DNA of 64,000 nt from Rhodoferax saidenbachensis (GCF_001955715.1 NZ_CP019239.1:1550001-1614000); one strand, 5' to 3'; positions 45,307 to 55,256 are shown, counted from the stretch's first letter. Notes: generated from the letters alone by a model not told the origin. Translations and numbers: made by a program.

Positions 45307-46107
45307 TCATGGCTCCAGCGATGCCGTGATTGCCTTGCGATTTTTGGCGGTGGAAATTCGGGCTGCCTCCGTCCATACCGCTTTGGTGTACGCGGGCTCT
45401 GCGCGCTCGAACTCGCGGTTAAAGCCTAAAAAGGTGATGTCCGACGTCAGAGGCAATTGCAGCATTTCCAGAGAGTTGCGGAACGCTTCAGACTTCAGCG
45501 CCACTTCAATAATGCCCACGGGCAACACTGCGAGCTCGCCGCGCCCCAGTGCCAGTTTTTGCAAGAGCGATTCTGCGCGTATCGACTCTGCATCTTGTGG
45601 CACACCCAGTGCCTGCAATTTGTCTCTGGCGTTCATTTGCCCGGGGAGCACCATCACCGGCGAGGTGAGCTTCGAAAAGCCGACACCGTCCCAAGTAATC
45701 GGGCTACCAATACGGCGCACGACGCCTATCGTCAGGTTGCCCACGCTACGGGTTCGGTCGATGTCCCCATTCTTCAAAGGAAGCGAAAAGTCCGTCAGAT
45801 TGCTCTGCGTGGCCGCAAAAGGCATGGCGGCAAGATAAATGCCGGCTTTGACGCCAAGCCGACACCGCATCCAGGGTGCCACCACAAAACTGACGCTGTC
45901 GCCCTGGTGCTCTACGGCCCGCCGGACAGCGGTTTGCGCCTCGCTTTCCCGATCGGGGTAGGTCAATGGGGGCACCGGGTTTTGGGAGACACAGATGGTC
46001 AAGATGCGTGCGGAGCACAGGGCAGACAGGCAGAGCAGGCCCAAGCCCACGGCGAGGCGGCGGATTCTCACCGCAGTTGGCTTTTCAAGCGGTTCAGAGT
46101 GCGACAT
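45307..46107 (-). CDS. Periplasmic solute-binding-like protein
   Basis: A 266-residue protein with a hydrophobic signal sequence (LAVGLGLLCLSALCSA) and features of family 3 extracellular binding domains: ILTICVSQNPVPPLTYPDRES, YLAAMPFAATQSNLTDFSLPL and LALGRGELAVLPVGIIEVAL. Start at 46107 (MSHSEPLEKPTAV). No transporter genes are nearby. It lies 23 nt after the diguanylate cyclase on the same strand, so it may affect signalling rather than uptake. Confidence 0.78.
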   Translation of the reverse strand: MSHSEPLEKPTAVRIRRLAVGLGLLCLSALCSARILTICVSQNPVPPLTYPDRESEAQTAVRRAVEHQGDSVSFVVAPWMRCRLGVKAGIYLAAMPFAATQSNLTDFSLPLKNGDIDRTRSVGNLTIGVVRRIGSPITWDGVGFSKLTSPVMVLPGQMNARDKLQALGVPQDAESIRAESLLQKLALGRGELAVLPVGIIEVALKSEAFRNSLEMLQLPLTSDITFLGFNREFERAEPAYTKAVWTEAARISTAKNRKAITASLEP

Positions 46108-46130
46108 ACATAGTCCTGTGCTTCTCGGAA

Positions 46131-47114
46131 TCACGCCGCAAGCGGTTCGGCTTCAGTGATCTGGTTACGCCCCGCTGCCTTGGACCGGTACAGGGCCTTG
46201 TCTGCAAGCCGTAGCGCCTCATCCAGCGGAGTGTCACCGCCCAACTCGGAAATGCCGGCGCTGAACGTCACAGGAATGGCAATGTCCCCATACGCCACCG
46301 GATCACGGCTGACGCGCAGCTGCAGTTGCCGCATGAGCTCCATTGCGGTGTCCTGGCTGGTAAACGGCAGGGCAATGGCGAATTCCTCGCCCCCGATCCG
46401 GCCGATCCGGTCGGTAGAACGCAGCTTGGAGCGCAACCGGCGGGCTACCTCTTTCAATACCGCGTCGCCCGCCGCATGGCCGTGTTTGTCGTTCACCTTT
46501 TTGAAATGGTCCAGGTCAACCACCACGACGCTGAGCGCACCACCCTGGCGGACGGCCAGTTTGCGCAGGTTTTCGGCCTCTTCAAAGAAAGCGCGGCGGT
46601 TTAAAAAACCGGTCAGATCATCGGTGGTGGCCAGCCGCGTCATTCGGGCCAGTGCGTCGGTCAGTTCGCGTTGGGTGTTGCGCAGCGACAGCAAACTCAT
46701 GACCTGTTTGGCCAAACCGCGCAGCAGCCTGATTTGCTCCTCAGTCAACGTGCGCTGCACGTGGTCTGTGACGCACAGGGTTCCGACTTTGGTGCCGTCT
46801 TCGGTCTTCAGCAAAGCACCGGCGTAGGTCACGATGGCGGCATCCTGGCGTCGGGCTGCAATCGCACTGGTGCGCGTGTCTTTGCGGACATCCTCGATGA
46901 CCAGGATGTCATCTTCTTTCAGTGCGGCGGAGCAATAGCTCTCATCGCACAACCGGTTTTGATGGGGATCCACCAGCGTGATGAAAGCATTGGGAGCCCC
47001 CGTGACCAGTGACGCGACCCGTATCAGGATGTCAAAGTCTTCGGCCTCCATGCCGTATTCCATATGGTTTGCGGATGTTGCGGGGTGTTGAATCACTGCA
47101 GCTGAGGACGTCAT
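46131..47114 (-). CDS. Diguanylate cyclase with GAF domain
   Basis: Makes cyclic di-GMP. 327 residues. The N-terminal GAF domain (about 20-155) includes ITLVDPHQNRLCDESYCSAAL and YAGALLKTEDGTKVGTLCVTD. The C-terminal GGDEF domain (about 165-320) has the active-site motif GGEEF, DLDHFKKVNDKHGHAAGD, and an RSTD inhibitory-site motif five residues before GGEEF, so product inhibition is expected. It has no transmembrane segment. A good GGAGAATGG ribosome-binding site precedes the ATG. Confidence 0.94.
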   Translation of the reverse strand: MTSSAAVIQHPATSANHMEYGMEAEDFDILIRVASLVTGAPNAFITLVDPHQNRLCDESYCSAALKEDDILVIEDVRKDTRTSAIAARRQDAAIVTYAGALLKTEDGTKVGTLCVTDHVQRTLTEEQIRLLRGLAKQVMSLLSLRNTQRELTDALARMTRLATTDDLTGFLNRRAFFEEAENLRKLAVRQGGALSVVVVDLDHFKKVNDKHGHAAGDAVLKEVARRLRSKLRSTDRIGRIGGEEFAIALPFTSQDTAMELMRQLQLRVSRDPVAYGDIAIPVTFSAGISELGGDTPLDEALRLADKALYRSKAAGRNQITEAEPLAA

Positions 47115-47267
47115 CTTCCATTCTCCTGATAAGGGGCCGACCCATTTCCGATGCCTGCGGGGTGTTGCATTGCATCGCGGTCATGGCTTCATATTAGGTC
47201 CTCGGGGTATTTATCGAGCATACTATCGTCTATGTTTCTTGCTTCATAGTCTCTTTTTGGGGCGCTT

Positions 47268-48188
47268 ATGGACAATCTGAGCAATCTGGTTCGGGTGCTG
47301 GCACCCCAAGGCATGTTGGAGCTTCATTGCCGGTTTGCAGGGGGGTGGCTTGCTGACCATGGCCCAGCACCACCGGGCCATATGCCGTACCACGTGGTAC
47401 TGGCTGGTTGTGGCCGGGTACGCACGGGCAGCCAGGAGCTGGATTTAGCCTCTGGCGACATCGTGGTGTTTCCCCATGGAGCGGCACACATCCTGCAAAG
47501 CCTGGGGCCGGGTGGTTGTGAGCTGCCGCCGCCTCAAGTTCCTTTGGAAAGTCAATTCAACGGTGCAGTGACCGAGGTTTTCCACGCCAGCGCGGATGAA
47601 AAAATGGACATCCTGTGTGGGAATTTTGTGCTGGACGCCCCTGGCGGCTTTTTGTTGCGCAACCTTCCTGAAGTGGTCTGCATCCACACCGCAGGGAGAG
47701 AAGATTGCGTCTGGCTCAACCATCTCACCAGCATGATGCGTACGGAGGTCGAGCTCGTGCGCCCGGGCAGTGCAGCCATCATCGGGCAGTTGTCGACGGC
47801 ACTCTTCACGGTGCTGCTGCGCAAGCTGATGGCGGACCGCACCATCACCCAAGGATTCCTGGCATTGATGGCGGACGCGCGCCTTTCGGCCGTGGTGGAT
47901 GCCGTGCTGGTGGAACCAGCCAAGCCGTGGACGGTTGCCACCTTGGCCGAGCATTGCCATATGTCACGGGCCAACTTTGCCAAGCGTTTCTCGCGAGTGA
48001 GCGGTCTTACGCCTTTGGAGGTCGTGACCAGCTTGCGCATGGAGCTGGCGGCCCGCATGCTGGTTCAAACCAATGCCACGGCTGGTATGGTGGGGGAGCG
48101 GTGCGGTTATGCGTCCGAGGCCGCCTTCGGGCGGGCCTTCAAATTGCACTTTGACAAAACCCCGCGGGCTTACCGTTTGGCGGCGTGA
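47268..48188 (+). CDS. AraC family transcriptional regulator
   Basis: A 306-residue regulator with an N-terminal cupin-type sensing domain (about 15-190, with VLAGCGRVRTGSQELDLASGDIVVFPHGAAHIL) and a C-terminal double HTH (WTVATLAEHCHMSRANFAKRFSRVSGLTPLEVVTSLRM, then GMVGERCGYASEAAFGRAFKLHFDKTPRAYR). The start MDNLSNLVRVLAPQGMLELHC is typical of the cupin_6 branch. Target unknown. Divergent from the diguanylate cyclase over a 153-nt gap. Confidence 0.92.
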   Translation: MDNLSNLVRVLAPQGMLELHCRFAGGWLADHGPAPPGHMPYHVVLAGCGRVRTGSQELDLASGDIVVFPHGAAHILQSLGPGGCELPPPQVPLESQFNGAVTEVFHASADEKMDILCGNFVLDAPGGFLLRNLPEVVCIHTAGREDCVWLNHLTSMMRTEVELVRPGSAAIIGQLSTALFTVLLRKLMADRTITQGFLALMADARLSAVVDAVLVEPAKPWTVATLAEHCHMSRANFAKRFSRVSGLTPLEVVTSLRMELAARMLVQTNATAGMVGERCGYASEAAFGRAFKLHFDKTPRAYRLAA

Positions 48189-48256
48189 TGCGTAATGCGT
48201 GAGGGCGGGTGAAAAAGCACACAATGCAAGCAAGTGCTTTTGTGCAGGAGGTTTCC

Positions 48257-48709
48257 ATGAACAAGCGATCCATCGGTTGGCCCAGGCAGTTTTTCGCACT
48301 GCTGCTAATGATCGTATTGCCGGTTGCAGCCTCATTCGCACATGCCGAAGGGTTGCCCCCCAAGGACGAGAAGCAGATTCTCCGTGTGGTGCGCAGCCAA
48401 CTGGATGCGTTCGCCCACGGTGATGCCGCCAAAGCGTTTTCTTACGCAGCACCGAACATCCGGCGCCAGGTGGGGACGGCAGAGCAGTTCATGGAGATGG
48501 TCCGCACCCAATACGAAGTGGTCTACCGGCCGGCATCTGCCACATTCCTGAGGCCCAGCGGGCAAGCCGGGGAGGCAGTACTCCATGTGCAGTTGACCGA
48601 CGAGGACGGTGACCTCTGGACTGCCGTCTATACGCTGCAGAAACAGAAAAACAAATCCTGGCGCATTACGGGTTGCGCGCTGAGTCCAAACGCCGTGACG
48701 ATGGTTTGA
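48257..48709 (+). CDS. DUF4864 family exported protein
   Basis: A 150-residue protein with signal peptide (FFALLLMIVLPVAASFAHA) and a DUF4864 body: ILRVVRSQLDAFAHGDAAKAFSYAAPNIRRQVGTAEQFMEMV, then VYTLQKQKNKSWRITGCAL. The ATG at 48257 follows AGGAGG. The fold resembles NTF2-like domains. Function unknown. The 129 nt between it and murI hold nothing I can identify. Confidence 0.85.
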   Translation: MNKRSIGWPRQFFALLLMIVLPVAASFAHAEGLPPKDEKQILRVVRSQLDAFAHGDAAKAFSYAAPNIRRQVGTAEQFMEMVRTQYEVVYRPASATFLRPSGQAGEAVLHVQLTDEDGDLWTAVYTLQKQKNKSWRITGCALSPNAVTMV

Positions 48710-48838
48710 TTGCCATAGAGACCGTGAACAGACAATCTTGCGCTTGCGCGCTTGTAGGTTCACCACCAATCCGGCCTGCTCCCGACTGGCGACGATGCGG
48801 TTGCGGCACCGGAGTCGCGCAATGGTCTGTTGGGCCAA

Positions 48839-49660
48839 TCAGGCAATCTGCAGCGCGCTGACCGGTCTTTCCAGTTGCAGCCAGCGCCGCACCGCGTTGG
48901 CCAGGATATCGGCCTTGCCGGTGGTGAAAAACGTCACGTCCTCTTCGACCGCGGAGGTGGCAGCCAGCAGGTTTTTCTCGGCCAGCAGGCGCCGGGTCTG
49001 GCGTGCCACCGGGGCGCCGCCTTCCAGCAGCACCACTTGGTCACCGATGGTACGCCGAAGTTCGGCCTCCACAAAAGGGTAGTGGGTGCAGCCCAGCACC
49101 AGGGTGTCCATCTCCTCAGAATTTAAGCCAAATTGGCCCATAGCCCGCGCGTAGCCTGCGCAAGCAGCTTCAGTTTTGATAGCATCTTCGCGCTCAATGG
49201 CGTCCACCAGACCGTCGCAGGGCTGCAGCACAAAGGTCGCCTGGCCGTGCAGCGTGGCTAGCAGGGCGAGGAATTTCTCGCTCTGCAGCGTGCTGCGCGT
49301 GGCCATCACGCCCACCACACCGGTCTTGCTGCTGGCGGCGGCCGGTTTCAGCGCCGGTTCGATGCCGACGATGGGCAGGTCCGCATGGTCCTGGCGCAGT
49401 AGCCGGATGGCGGCGGCGGTGGCGGTGTTGCAGGCCACGACCATGGCCTTGATCTGGTGCTGCTCCCGCAGGTGCTGCGTGATGGCGTGCGAACGCGCGA
49501 TGACGTGGGTGTCATCGCGCTCACCGTAGGGCGCGTGGCCGCTGTCGGACACGTAGACAAAGCGCTCGTGGGGCAGCTCGGCGCGCAGCGCGCGCAACAC
49601 GCTCAGGCCGCCCAGGCCGCTGTCAAAGACCCCGATGGGGCTGGATGCGGAGATGGTCAA
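48839..49660 (-). CDS. murI: Glutamate racemase
   Basis: Makes D-glutamate for peptidoglycan. A TTG start at 49660, four bases after the fumarase stop, gives 273 residues beginning MTISASSPIGVFDSGLGGLSV. The two catalytic cysteines are in VVACNTATAAAI and VLGCTHYPFVEAEL. Residues of about 158-181 (AIKTEAACAGYARAMGQFGLN) are encoded by a dispersed repeat inserted in frame, in a region between the catalytic motifs. Coupled to the fumarase gene upstream. Confidence 0.93.
   Translation of the reverse strand: MTISASSPIGVFDSGLGGLSVLRALRAELPHERFVYVSDSGHAPYGERDDTHVIARSHAITQHLREQHQIKAMVVACNTATAAAIRLLRQDHADLPIVGIEPALKPAAASSKTGVVGVMATRSTLQSEKFLALLATLHGQATFVLQPCDGLVDAIEREDAIKTEAACAGYARAMGQFGLNSEEMDTLVLGCTHYPFVEAELRRTIGDQVVLLEGGAPVARQTRRLLAEKNLLAATSAVEEDVTFFTTGKADILANAVRRWLQLERPVSALQIA
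49118..49185 (+). repeat. Dispersed palindromic repeat, copy 7, in frame in murI
   Basis: Contains AGAATTTAAGCCAAATTGGC, CCATAGCCCGCGCG and TGCGCAAGCAGCTTC, ending TTTTGATAGCAT. It is antisense to murI and is read in the same antisense frame as the copy in the FemAB-like gene. Confidence 0.78.
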
Positions 49661-49664
49661 AGGC

Positions 49665-51215
49665 TTAACGCGAGGTGACTGGAATGCTCTTGAACTCGCC
49701 CGTGGCAATCTTCTTTTGCCATTCGGCCGGGCCGGTGATGTGGGCGCTGGTGCCGCCCGAATCGACCGCCACGGTGACGGGCATGTCGACCACGTCGAAT
49801 TCGTAAATCGCTTCCATGCCCAGGTCGGCAAAGCCCACGACCTTGGCCGCCTTGATCGCTTTGGAGACCAGATAGGCTGCACCGCCCACGGCCATCAGGT
49901 ACGCGCTCTTGTGTTTCTTGATGGCTTCAATGGCAACCGGGCCACGCTCGGCCTTGCCGACCATGGAGATCAAGCCAGTCTGCGCCAGCATCATTTCGGT
50001 GAAGCCATCCATCCGGGTAGCGGTGGTGGGGCCGGCGGGGCCGACGGCTTCGCCCTTGATCGGGTCGACCGGGCCGACGTAATAAATGACGCGGTTGGTG
50101 AAGTCCACGGGCAGTTTTTCCCCTTTGGCCAACATTTGCTGGATGCGTTTGTGGGCCGCGTCGCGGCCGGTCAGCATTTTGCCGTTCAAGAGCAGGGTCT
50201 GGCCGGGCTTCCAGCTCGCCACTTCGGCGGGGGTCAGCGTGTTCAGGTCGACCTTTTTGCTTTGCTGGTAGTCGGGTGTCCAGTTGACGTTGGGCCACAG
50301 GTCCAGCGACGGCGGGGTCAGGTAAACGGGGCCGCTGCCGTCCATCACAAAGTGCGCGTGGCGCGTGGCCGCGCAGTTCGGGATCATGGCGATGGGCTTG
50401 CTGGCCGCGTGGGTCGGGTACATCTTGATCTTGACGTCCAGCACCGTGGTCAGGCCGCCCAGGCCCTGCGCACCAATGCCCAGAGCATTGACCTTTTCAA
50501 ACAACTCCAGACGGAGTTTCTCGACGTTGTCCAGTGTTGCACCGGAGGCCTGCTTGGCCTGCAGTTCATACATGTCCAGGTCGTCCATCAGGCTTTCCTT
50601 GGCCATCAGCACCGCTTTTTCGGCCGTACCGCCAATGCCGATGCCCAGCATGCCGGGCGGACACCAGCCCGCGCCCATGGTGGGCACCGTCTTCAAAACC
50701 CAGTCGACCACGCTGTCGCCGGGGTTGAGCATGTACATCTTGCTTTTGTTCTCGGAGCCACCGCCCTTGGCGGCCACGGTTACTTCCACGGTGTCGCCGG
50801 GCACCAGTTCGGTAAAGATCACTGCGGGCGTGTTGTCCTTGGTGTTCTTGCGCAGGAATTCGGGGTCGGCGACCACAGACGCACGCAGCGTGTTGTCCGG
50901 GTGGTTGTAACCCTGGCGCACGCCTTCGTTGATGGCGTCGTCCAGGCTGCCGGTGAAACCTTCCCAGCGCACATTCATGCCGACCTTCAGGAATACGTTG
51001 ACGATGCCAGTGTCCTGGCAGATGGGGCGGTGGCCGGTGGCGCTCATCTTGCTGTTGGTCAGGATCTGCGCAATGGCGTCTTTGGCCGCGGGGCTTTGCT
51101 CGCGGTCGTAAGCGCGGGCCAGGTGGGCGATGTAGTCGGCGGGGTGGTAGTAGCTGATGTACTGCAGCGCGGCAGAGACGGATTCGATCAGGTCAGCTTG
51201 GCGGATAGTGGTCAT
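49665..51215 (-). CDS. fumA: Fumarate hydratase, class I (iron-sulfur)
   Basis: Interconverts fumarate and malate with a labile [4Fe-4S] cluster. The ATG at 51215 (MTTIRQADLIESVSAALQYISYYHP) gives 516 residues, the single-chain class I size. Cluster cysteine candidates are in RPICQDTGIVNVF, GWCPPGMLGIGIGGTAEKAVL and IPNCAATRHAHFVMDG. The C-terminal domain has GPAGPTTATRMDGFTEMML. It is divergent from the iron-independent fumC, and murI follows within four bases. Confidence 0.95.
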   Translation of the reverse strand: MTTIRQADLIESVSAALQYISYYHPADYIAHLARAYDREQSPAAKDAIAQILTNSKMSATGHRPICQDTGIVNVFLKVGMNVRWEGFTGSLDDAINEGVRQGYNHPDNTLRASVVADPEFLRKNTKDNTPAVIFTELVPGDTVEVTVAAKGGGSENKSKMYMLNPGDSVVDWVLKTVPTMGAGWCPPGMLGIGIGGTAEKAVLMAKESLMDDLDMYELQAKQASGATLDNVEKLRLELFEKVNALGIGAQGLGGLTTVLDVKIKMYPTHAASKPIAMIPNCAATRHAHFVMDGSGPVYLTPPSLDLWPNVNWTPDYQQSKKVDLNTLTPAEVASWKPGQTLLLNGKMLTGRDAAHKRIQQMLAKGEKLPVDFTNRVIYYVGPVDPIKGEAVGPAGPTTATRMDGFTEMMLAQTGLISMVGKAERGPVAIEAIKKHKSAYLMAVGGAAYLVSKAIKAAKVVGFADLGMEAIYEFDVVDMPVTVAVDSGGTSAHITGPAEWQKKIATGEFKSIPVTSR

Positions 51216-51327
51216 GGCTGTTGGCGGGTGAGGGCAATCTCCCTGAGCGGGACATTGCTTTGATTGAGGGCTATGCTGAAAATCTTCCAACCGCTATTTT
51301 GACAGGTCCACCCCTGCCCAGCCTTCC

Positions 51328-52743
51328 ATGTCTCTTACAAGCCCCACCCGCACCGAACGCGACACTTTTGGCCCCGTTGAAGTCCCTGCCGACAAGCTGT
51401 GGGGCGCCCAGACCCAGCGCTCTTTGCAAAACTTCGACATTTCGGGTGAGCGGCAGCCGGTAGAGATCATCCGTGCGCTGGCCCAGACCAAACGCAGCGC
51501 GGCGCGCGTGAACCATGCGCTGGGCCTGCAGGACGCAAAAAAGACCGAGGCGATCGTGGCCGCGGCGGACGAGGTGATTGCCGGCCAACACCCGGACGAA
51601 TTCCCGCTGGTGGTCTGGCAAACCGGCTCCGGCACGCAGACCAATATGAACGTCAACGAGGTGATTGCCAACCGCGCCAGCGAGCTGCTGGGCGGCCAGC
51701 GCGGGGAAGGGCGCCTGGTGCACCCGAATGACGACGTGAACCGCAGCCAGTCCAGCAACGATGTCTACCCCACGGCCATGCATGTGGCGGCGGTGACGGC
51801 GATTCGCGAACGGCTGTTGCCTGCGCTGGGGTTGCTCAAGACCACGCTGGCGCACAAGTCGCGCGACTTCCATGACATCGTGAAGATTGGCCGTACCCAT
51901 CTGCAGGACGCGACGCCACTGACGCTGGGCCAGGAGTTCTCGGGCTACGCCGCGCAACTGGCGCACGGCGAAAAGCACATAGAGGCCGCACTCCCGCACC
52001 TGTACGAGCTGGCTCTGGGCGGTACGGCAGTGGGTACGGGCCTCAACGCGCCGACCGGCTATGCGCACGACGTTGCGGCCGAGCTGGCGCGCCTGACCGG
52101 CCACCCCTTTGTCACCGCACCCAGCAAGTTCGAGGCGATGGCGAGTTGCGACGGCCTGGTGCACGCCCACGGCGCGCTCAAGACGCTGGCCGCCAGTCTG
52201 ATGAAGGTTGCCAACGATGTGCGCTGGCTCGCCAGCGGCCCGCGCAGTGGAATAGGGGAACTGAGCATCCCAGAGAACGAACCGGGCTCCTCCATCATGC
52301 CGGGCAAGGTGAACCCGACCCAAAGCGAGGCGCTGACGATGCTGTGCGCGCAAGTGATGGGCAACGACGTGGCGATCAATATCGGCGGCGCGTCTGGCAA
52401 CTTCGAGCTCAATGTGTTCCGGCCCATGGTGGCGCACAACTTCCTGCAGAGCGTGCGCCTGCTGGCCGATGGCATGAAAAGCTTCAACGACCACTGCGCC
52501 GTAGGAATTGAACCCAACCGCGAACGCATTGCCGAACTGGTGGACCGTTCGCTGATGCTGGTGACCGCGCTGAACCCCCATATCGGTTACGACAAAGCGG
52601 CCTTCATTGCCAAGAAAGCACACAAGGAGCGCTCCAGTCTGCGCGAGGCGGCGATCGCCAGCGGCCATTTGACGGCGGAGCAATTTGACCAGTGGGTCGT
52701 TCCGGGGGATATGACAGGCCGCAAGATGCTATCTAATTCATAG
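51328..52743 (+). CDS. fumC: Fumarate hydratase, class II
   Basis: Oxygen-stable, iron-independent fumarase. 471 residues. Signature [16 protein letters not shown], with catalytic histidine region [11 protein letters not shown] and [21 protein letters not shown]. The last codons (LSNS and the TAG stop) lie inside a dispersed repeat, so the natural C-terminus has been altered slightly. Divergent from the class I fumarase over 112 nt, which suggests a switch between the two under iron or oxidative stress. Confidence 0.96.
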   Translation: MSLTSPTRTERDTFGPVEVPADKLWGAQTQRSLQNFDISGERQPVEIIRALAQTKRSAARVNHALGLQDAKKTEAIVAAADEVIAGQHPDEFPLVVWQTGSGTQTNMNVNEVIANRASELLGGQRGEGRLVHPNDDVNRSQSSNDVYPTAMHVAAVTAIRERLLPALGLLKTTLAHKSRDFHDIVKIGRTHLQDATPLTLGQEFSGYAAQLAHGEKHIEAALPHLYELALGGTAVGTGLNAPTGYAHDVAAELARLTGHPFVTAPSKFEAMASCDGLVHAHGALKTLAASLMKVANDVRWLASGPRSGIGELSIPENEPGSSIMPGKVNPTQSEALTMLCAQVMGNDVAINIGGASGNFELNVFRPMVAHNFLQSVRLLADGMKSFNDHCAVGIEPNRERIAELVDRSLMLVTALNPHIGYDKAAFIAKKAHKERSSLREAAIASGHLTAEQFDQWVVPGDMTGRKMLSNS

Positions 52744-52793
52744 CTGGTTGCGCATATTTCATAAGGGCTGTAGGCCGATTTGGCTTGAAATTC
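52725..52793 (-). repeat. Dispersed palindromic repeat, copy 8, at the fumC 3' end
   Basis: The reverse strand reads GAATTTCAAGCCAAATCGGC, CTACAGCCC, TATGCGCAACCAGCTATG and ATAGCATC, matching copies 5 and 7. GCTAT/ATAGC form a hairpin. It provides the last four fumC codons and the stop. Confidence 0.78.
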
Positions 52794-52920
52794 AGGCCTG
52801 ACTGGCCGACCGGCACTTTGCGCACCTATTTGTAAGCTTGCCGCCAGTCAGTGGCTTGTAAGTGCAGGCTACGACAGTGCGGGCAGTTTTGATTGGTTTG
52901 TCTGCCCCCAGACCAGCCAT

Positions 52921-52967
52921 GCGGCTGGCCCCCCGAGGGGGTGCAAGTCCACTTGGGGCGGCCCTGC
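52921..52967. repeat. GC-rich palindromic repeat B upstream of acs
   Basis: CCCCCCGAGGGGG and CTTGGGGCGGCCCTGC match the reverse complement of the copy in the FemAB-like gene (21991-22046). It ends 25 nt before the acs start codon, within the 5' leader. Confidence 0.7.
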
Positions 52968-52991
52968 GTTTACTTGAGAGGAGACAAAAAT

Positions 52992-54989
52992 ATGAGTACA
53001 TCCACATCGGCCATGGAATCCCTGTTGGTTGAAAACCGCGTTTTCCCACCCAGCGAGGCCATGGTCAAGGCCGCCCGCGTGTCCGGCATGGAGGGCTACA
53101 ACGCCCTTTGCGCTGAGGCGGAAAAAGACTTCGAAGGCTTCTGGGCCCGCCTGGCGCGCGAAAACGTGGTCTGGAACAAACCCTTCACGCGCACGCTGGA
53201 TGAATCCAACGCGCCGTTCTACCAATGGTTTGACGACGGTGAACTCAACGCCTCCGCCAACTGCCTGGACAAACACATCGGCACGCCCACCGAAAACAAG
53301 GTGGCGGTGATCTTTGAAGCCGACGACGGCACGGTCACCAAGACTACTTACAAAGAGTTGCTGGCCCGCGTGAGCCAGTTTGCCAATGCATTGAAGGCTG
53401 ACGGCGTGAAGAAGGGCGACCGCGTGCTGGTCTACATGCCCATGACGCTCGAAGGCGTGATCGCCATGCAGGCCTGCGCGCGCATTGGCGCAACCCACAG
53501 CGTGGTGTTTGGTGGTTTCTCTGCCAAGGCGCTGCAGGAGCGCATCATCGACGCCGGCGCGGTGGCGGTGATTACTGCCAACTACCAGATGCGTGGTGGC
53601 AAGGAACTGCCACTCAAGGCCATCGTGGACGAAGGTTTGGGCTTGGGCGGCTGCGACACCATTAAAAACGTGTACGTCTACCAGCGCACCAAGACCGCCT
53701 GCAATATGGTGGCCGGCCGGGACAAGACCTTTGACGAAGCGTTGGCCGGCAAGAGCACCGATTGCGCACCGGTTCCCGTGGGCGCAGAGCACCCGCTGTT
53801 TATCCTCTACACCTCCGGCTCCACCGGCAAACCCAAGGGCGTGCAGCACTCCACGGGCGGCTATCTGCTGTGGGCCAAGCTGACGATGGACTGGACCTTC
53901 GATTTGAAGCCCGCCGATGTGTTCTGGTGCACCGCCGACATTGGCTGGATCACCGGCCACACCTATGTGGCCTACGGTCCGCTGGCCGCGGGCGCCACGC
54001 AGATCATCTTTGAAGGTATCCCCACCTTCCCGAACGCGGGCCGCTTCTGGCAGATGATCGAACGCCACAAGTGCACGATTTTCTACACGGCGCCCACGGC
54101 CATCCGTTCGTTGATCAAGGCTGCTGAAGGCGATGCGGCGGTGCACCCGGACCGCAGCGATCTGTCGTCTTTGCGCATCCTCGGTTCGGTGGGCGAACCC
54201 ATCAACCCCGAAGCCTGGATGTGGTACTACAAGAACGTGGGCCACGAGAAGTGCCCCATCGTCGACACCTTCTGGCAAACCGAAACCGGCGGCCACATGA
54301 TGACGCCGCTGCCCGGCGCCACACCGCTGGTGCCCGGTAGCTGCACGCTGCCGCTGCCCGGCATCATGGCCGCCATCGTGGACGAGGTGGGCAAGGACAT
54401 TCCCAACGGCACCGGCGGCATCCTGGTCGTCAAGCGCCCCTGGCCGTCGATGATCCGCACTATCTGGAACGACCCCGAGCGTTTCAAGAAAGCCTACTTC
54501 CCCGAGGAAATGGGCGGCACGATGTACCTCGCCGGCGACGGTGCGGTGCGCAGCGCAGACCGCGGCTACTTCCGTATCACCGGACGCATCGACGACGTGC
54601 TGAATGTGTCCGGCCACCGCATGGGCACGATGGAAATCGAATCGGCGCTGGTCTCCAAAACCGATCTGGTGGCCGAAGCCGCCGTGGTGGGCCGTCCGGA
54701 CGATCTGACGGGCGAAGCGATTTGCGCGTTTGTGGTCCTGAAGCGCCCCATGCCCAAAGGCGACGAAGCCAAGGCGATTGCCAAAGAGCTGCGCGACTGG
54801 GTGGCCAAGGAAATCGGGCCGATTGCCAAGCCCAAGGACATCCGCTTCGGCGAAAACCTGCCCAAGACCCGTTCCGGCAAGATCATGCGCCGCCTGCTGC
54901 GCTCGCTGGCCAAGGGCGAAGCCGTCACGCAAGACACGTCTACGTTGGAGAATCCGGCGATTCTTGATCAACTAGGCCAGGCCTATTGA
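52992..54989 (+). CDS. acs: Acetate-CoA ligase
   Basis: Activates acetate to acetyl-CoA through an acetyl-adenylate. The ATG at 52992 follows GAGAGGAGA and gives 665 residues. AMP-binding motifs are [35 protein letters not shown] and [18 protein letters not shown]. The C-terminal [13 protein letters not shown] carries the lysine that is acetylated in the family. The last 12 codons and stop are repeated, with synonymous changes only, at 55081-55119, which suggests that the 3' end has been replaced. Confidence 0.96.
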   Translation: MSTSTSAMESLLVENRVFPPSEAMVKAARVSGMEGYNALCAEAEKDFEGFWARLARENVVWNKPFTRTLDESNAPFYQWFDDGELNASANCLDKHIGTPTENKVAVIFEADDGTVTKTTYKELLARVSQFANALKADGVKKGDRVLVYMPMTLEGVIAMQACARIGATHSVVFGGFSAKALQERIIDAGAVAVITANYQMRGGKELPLKAIVDEGLGLGGCDTIKNVYVYQRTKTACNMVAGRDKTFDEALAGKSTDCAPVPVGAEHPLFILYTSGSTGKPKGVQHSTGGYLLWAKLTMDWTFDLKPADVFWCTADIGWITGHTYVAYGPLAAGATQIIFEGIPTFPNAGRFWQMIERHKCTIFYTAPTAIRSLIKAAEGDAAVHPDRSDLSSLRILGSVGEPINPEAWMWYYKNVGHEKCPIVDTFWQTETGGHMMTPLPGATPLVPGSCTLPLPGIMAAIVDEVGKDIPNGTGGILVVKRPWPSMIRTIWNDPERFKKAYFPEEMGGTMYLAGDGAVRSADRGYFRITGRIDDVLNVSGHRMGTMEIESALVSKTDLVAEAAVVGRPDDLTGEAICAFVVLKRPMPKGDEAKAIAKELRDWVAKEIGPIAKPKDIRFGENLPKTRSGKIMRRLLRSLAKGEAVTQDTSTLENPAILDQLGQAY

Positions 54990-55080
54990 TCAAGTCAGCG
55001 CGTTAGCGCTGCGCACCAGCGGTGCGTAGCCGGATTCGGGGGATCACTCATATTGCGTAGCAATGTGATGTGATCACCAA
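54990..55080. repeat. Spacer with three hairpins between acs and its tail copy
   Basis: Three short perfect hairpins in a row: AGCGC/GCGCT (54997-55010), CGCACC/GGTGCG (55012-55026) and ATTGC/GCAAT (55052-55064). It resembles a REP-type intergenic unit. No gene. Confidence 0.55.
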
Positions 55081-55119
55081 AACCCCGCCATCCTGGATCA
55101 ACTAGGCCAAGCCTATTGA
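55081..55119 (+). pseudogene. Duplicate of the acs C-terminal codons
   Basis: These 39 nt encode [12 protein letters not shown] plus TGA, identical to the end of acs (54951-54989). The two copies differ at six positions, all third codon positions and all silent. There is no start codon, so this is a remnant of another acs 3' end. Confidence 0.85.
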
Positions 55120-55135
55120 AGTTCCCGCTTCCCTG

Positions 55136-55163
55136 AAAAAAGCCCGCGCAAGCGGGCTTTTTT
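55136..55163 (+). terminator. Rho-independent terminator after acs
   Basis: GCCCGC/GCGGGC stem with loop GCAA, preceded by six A and followed by six T residues. It lies downstream of the tail copy, as expected for the original acs terminator. Confidence 0.92.
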
Positions 55164-55256
55164 GTGGGCGCATGCATCGTGTCACAGTCTTGCCACACTT
55201 TTCCTTAAACCCCATGGCTGAATCAAAAGTGGCATTTGCCTGTCATCGGAGGTAGC

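Noticed and set aside
49635..51263. A 542-residue plus-strand open frame opposite the class I fumarase.
   Set aside because: It is a shadow of high-GC coding sequence; the fumarase on the minus strand has clear conserved motifs.
52869..54971. A 700-residue minus-strand open frame opposite acs.
   Set aside because: Composition is histidine/glycine/arginine rich with no recognisable domain, and acs accounts for the sequence.
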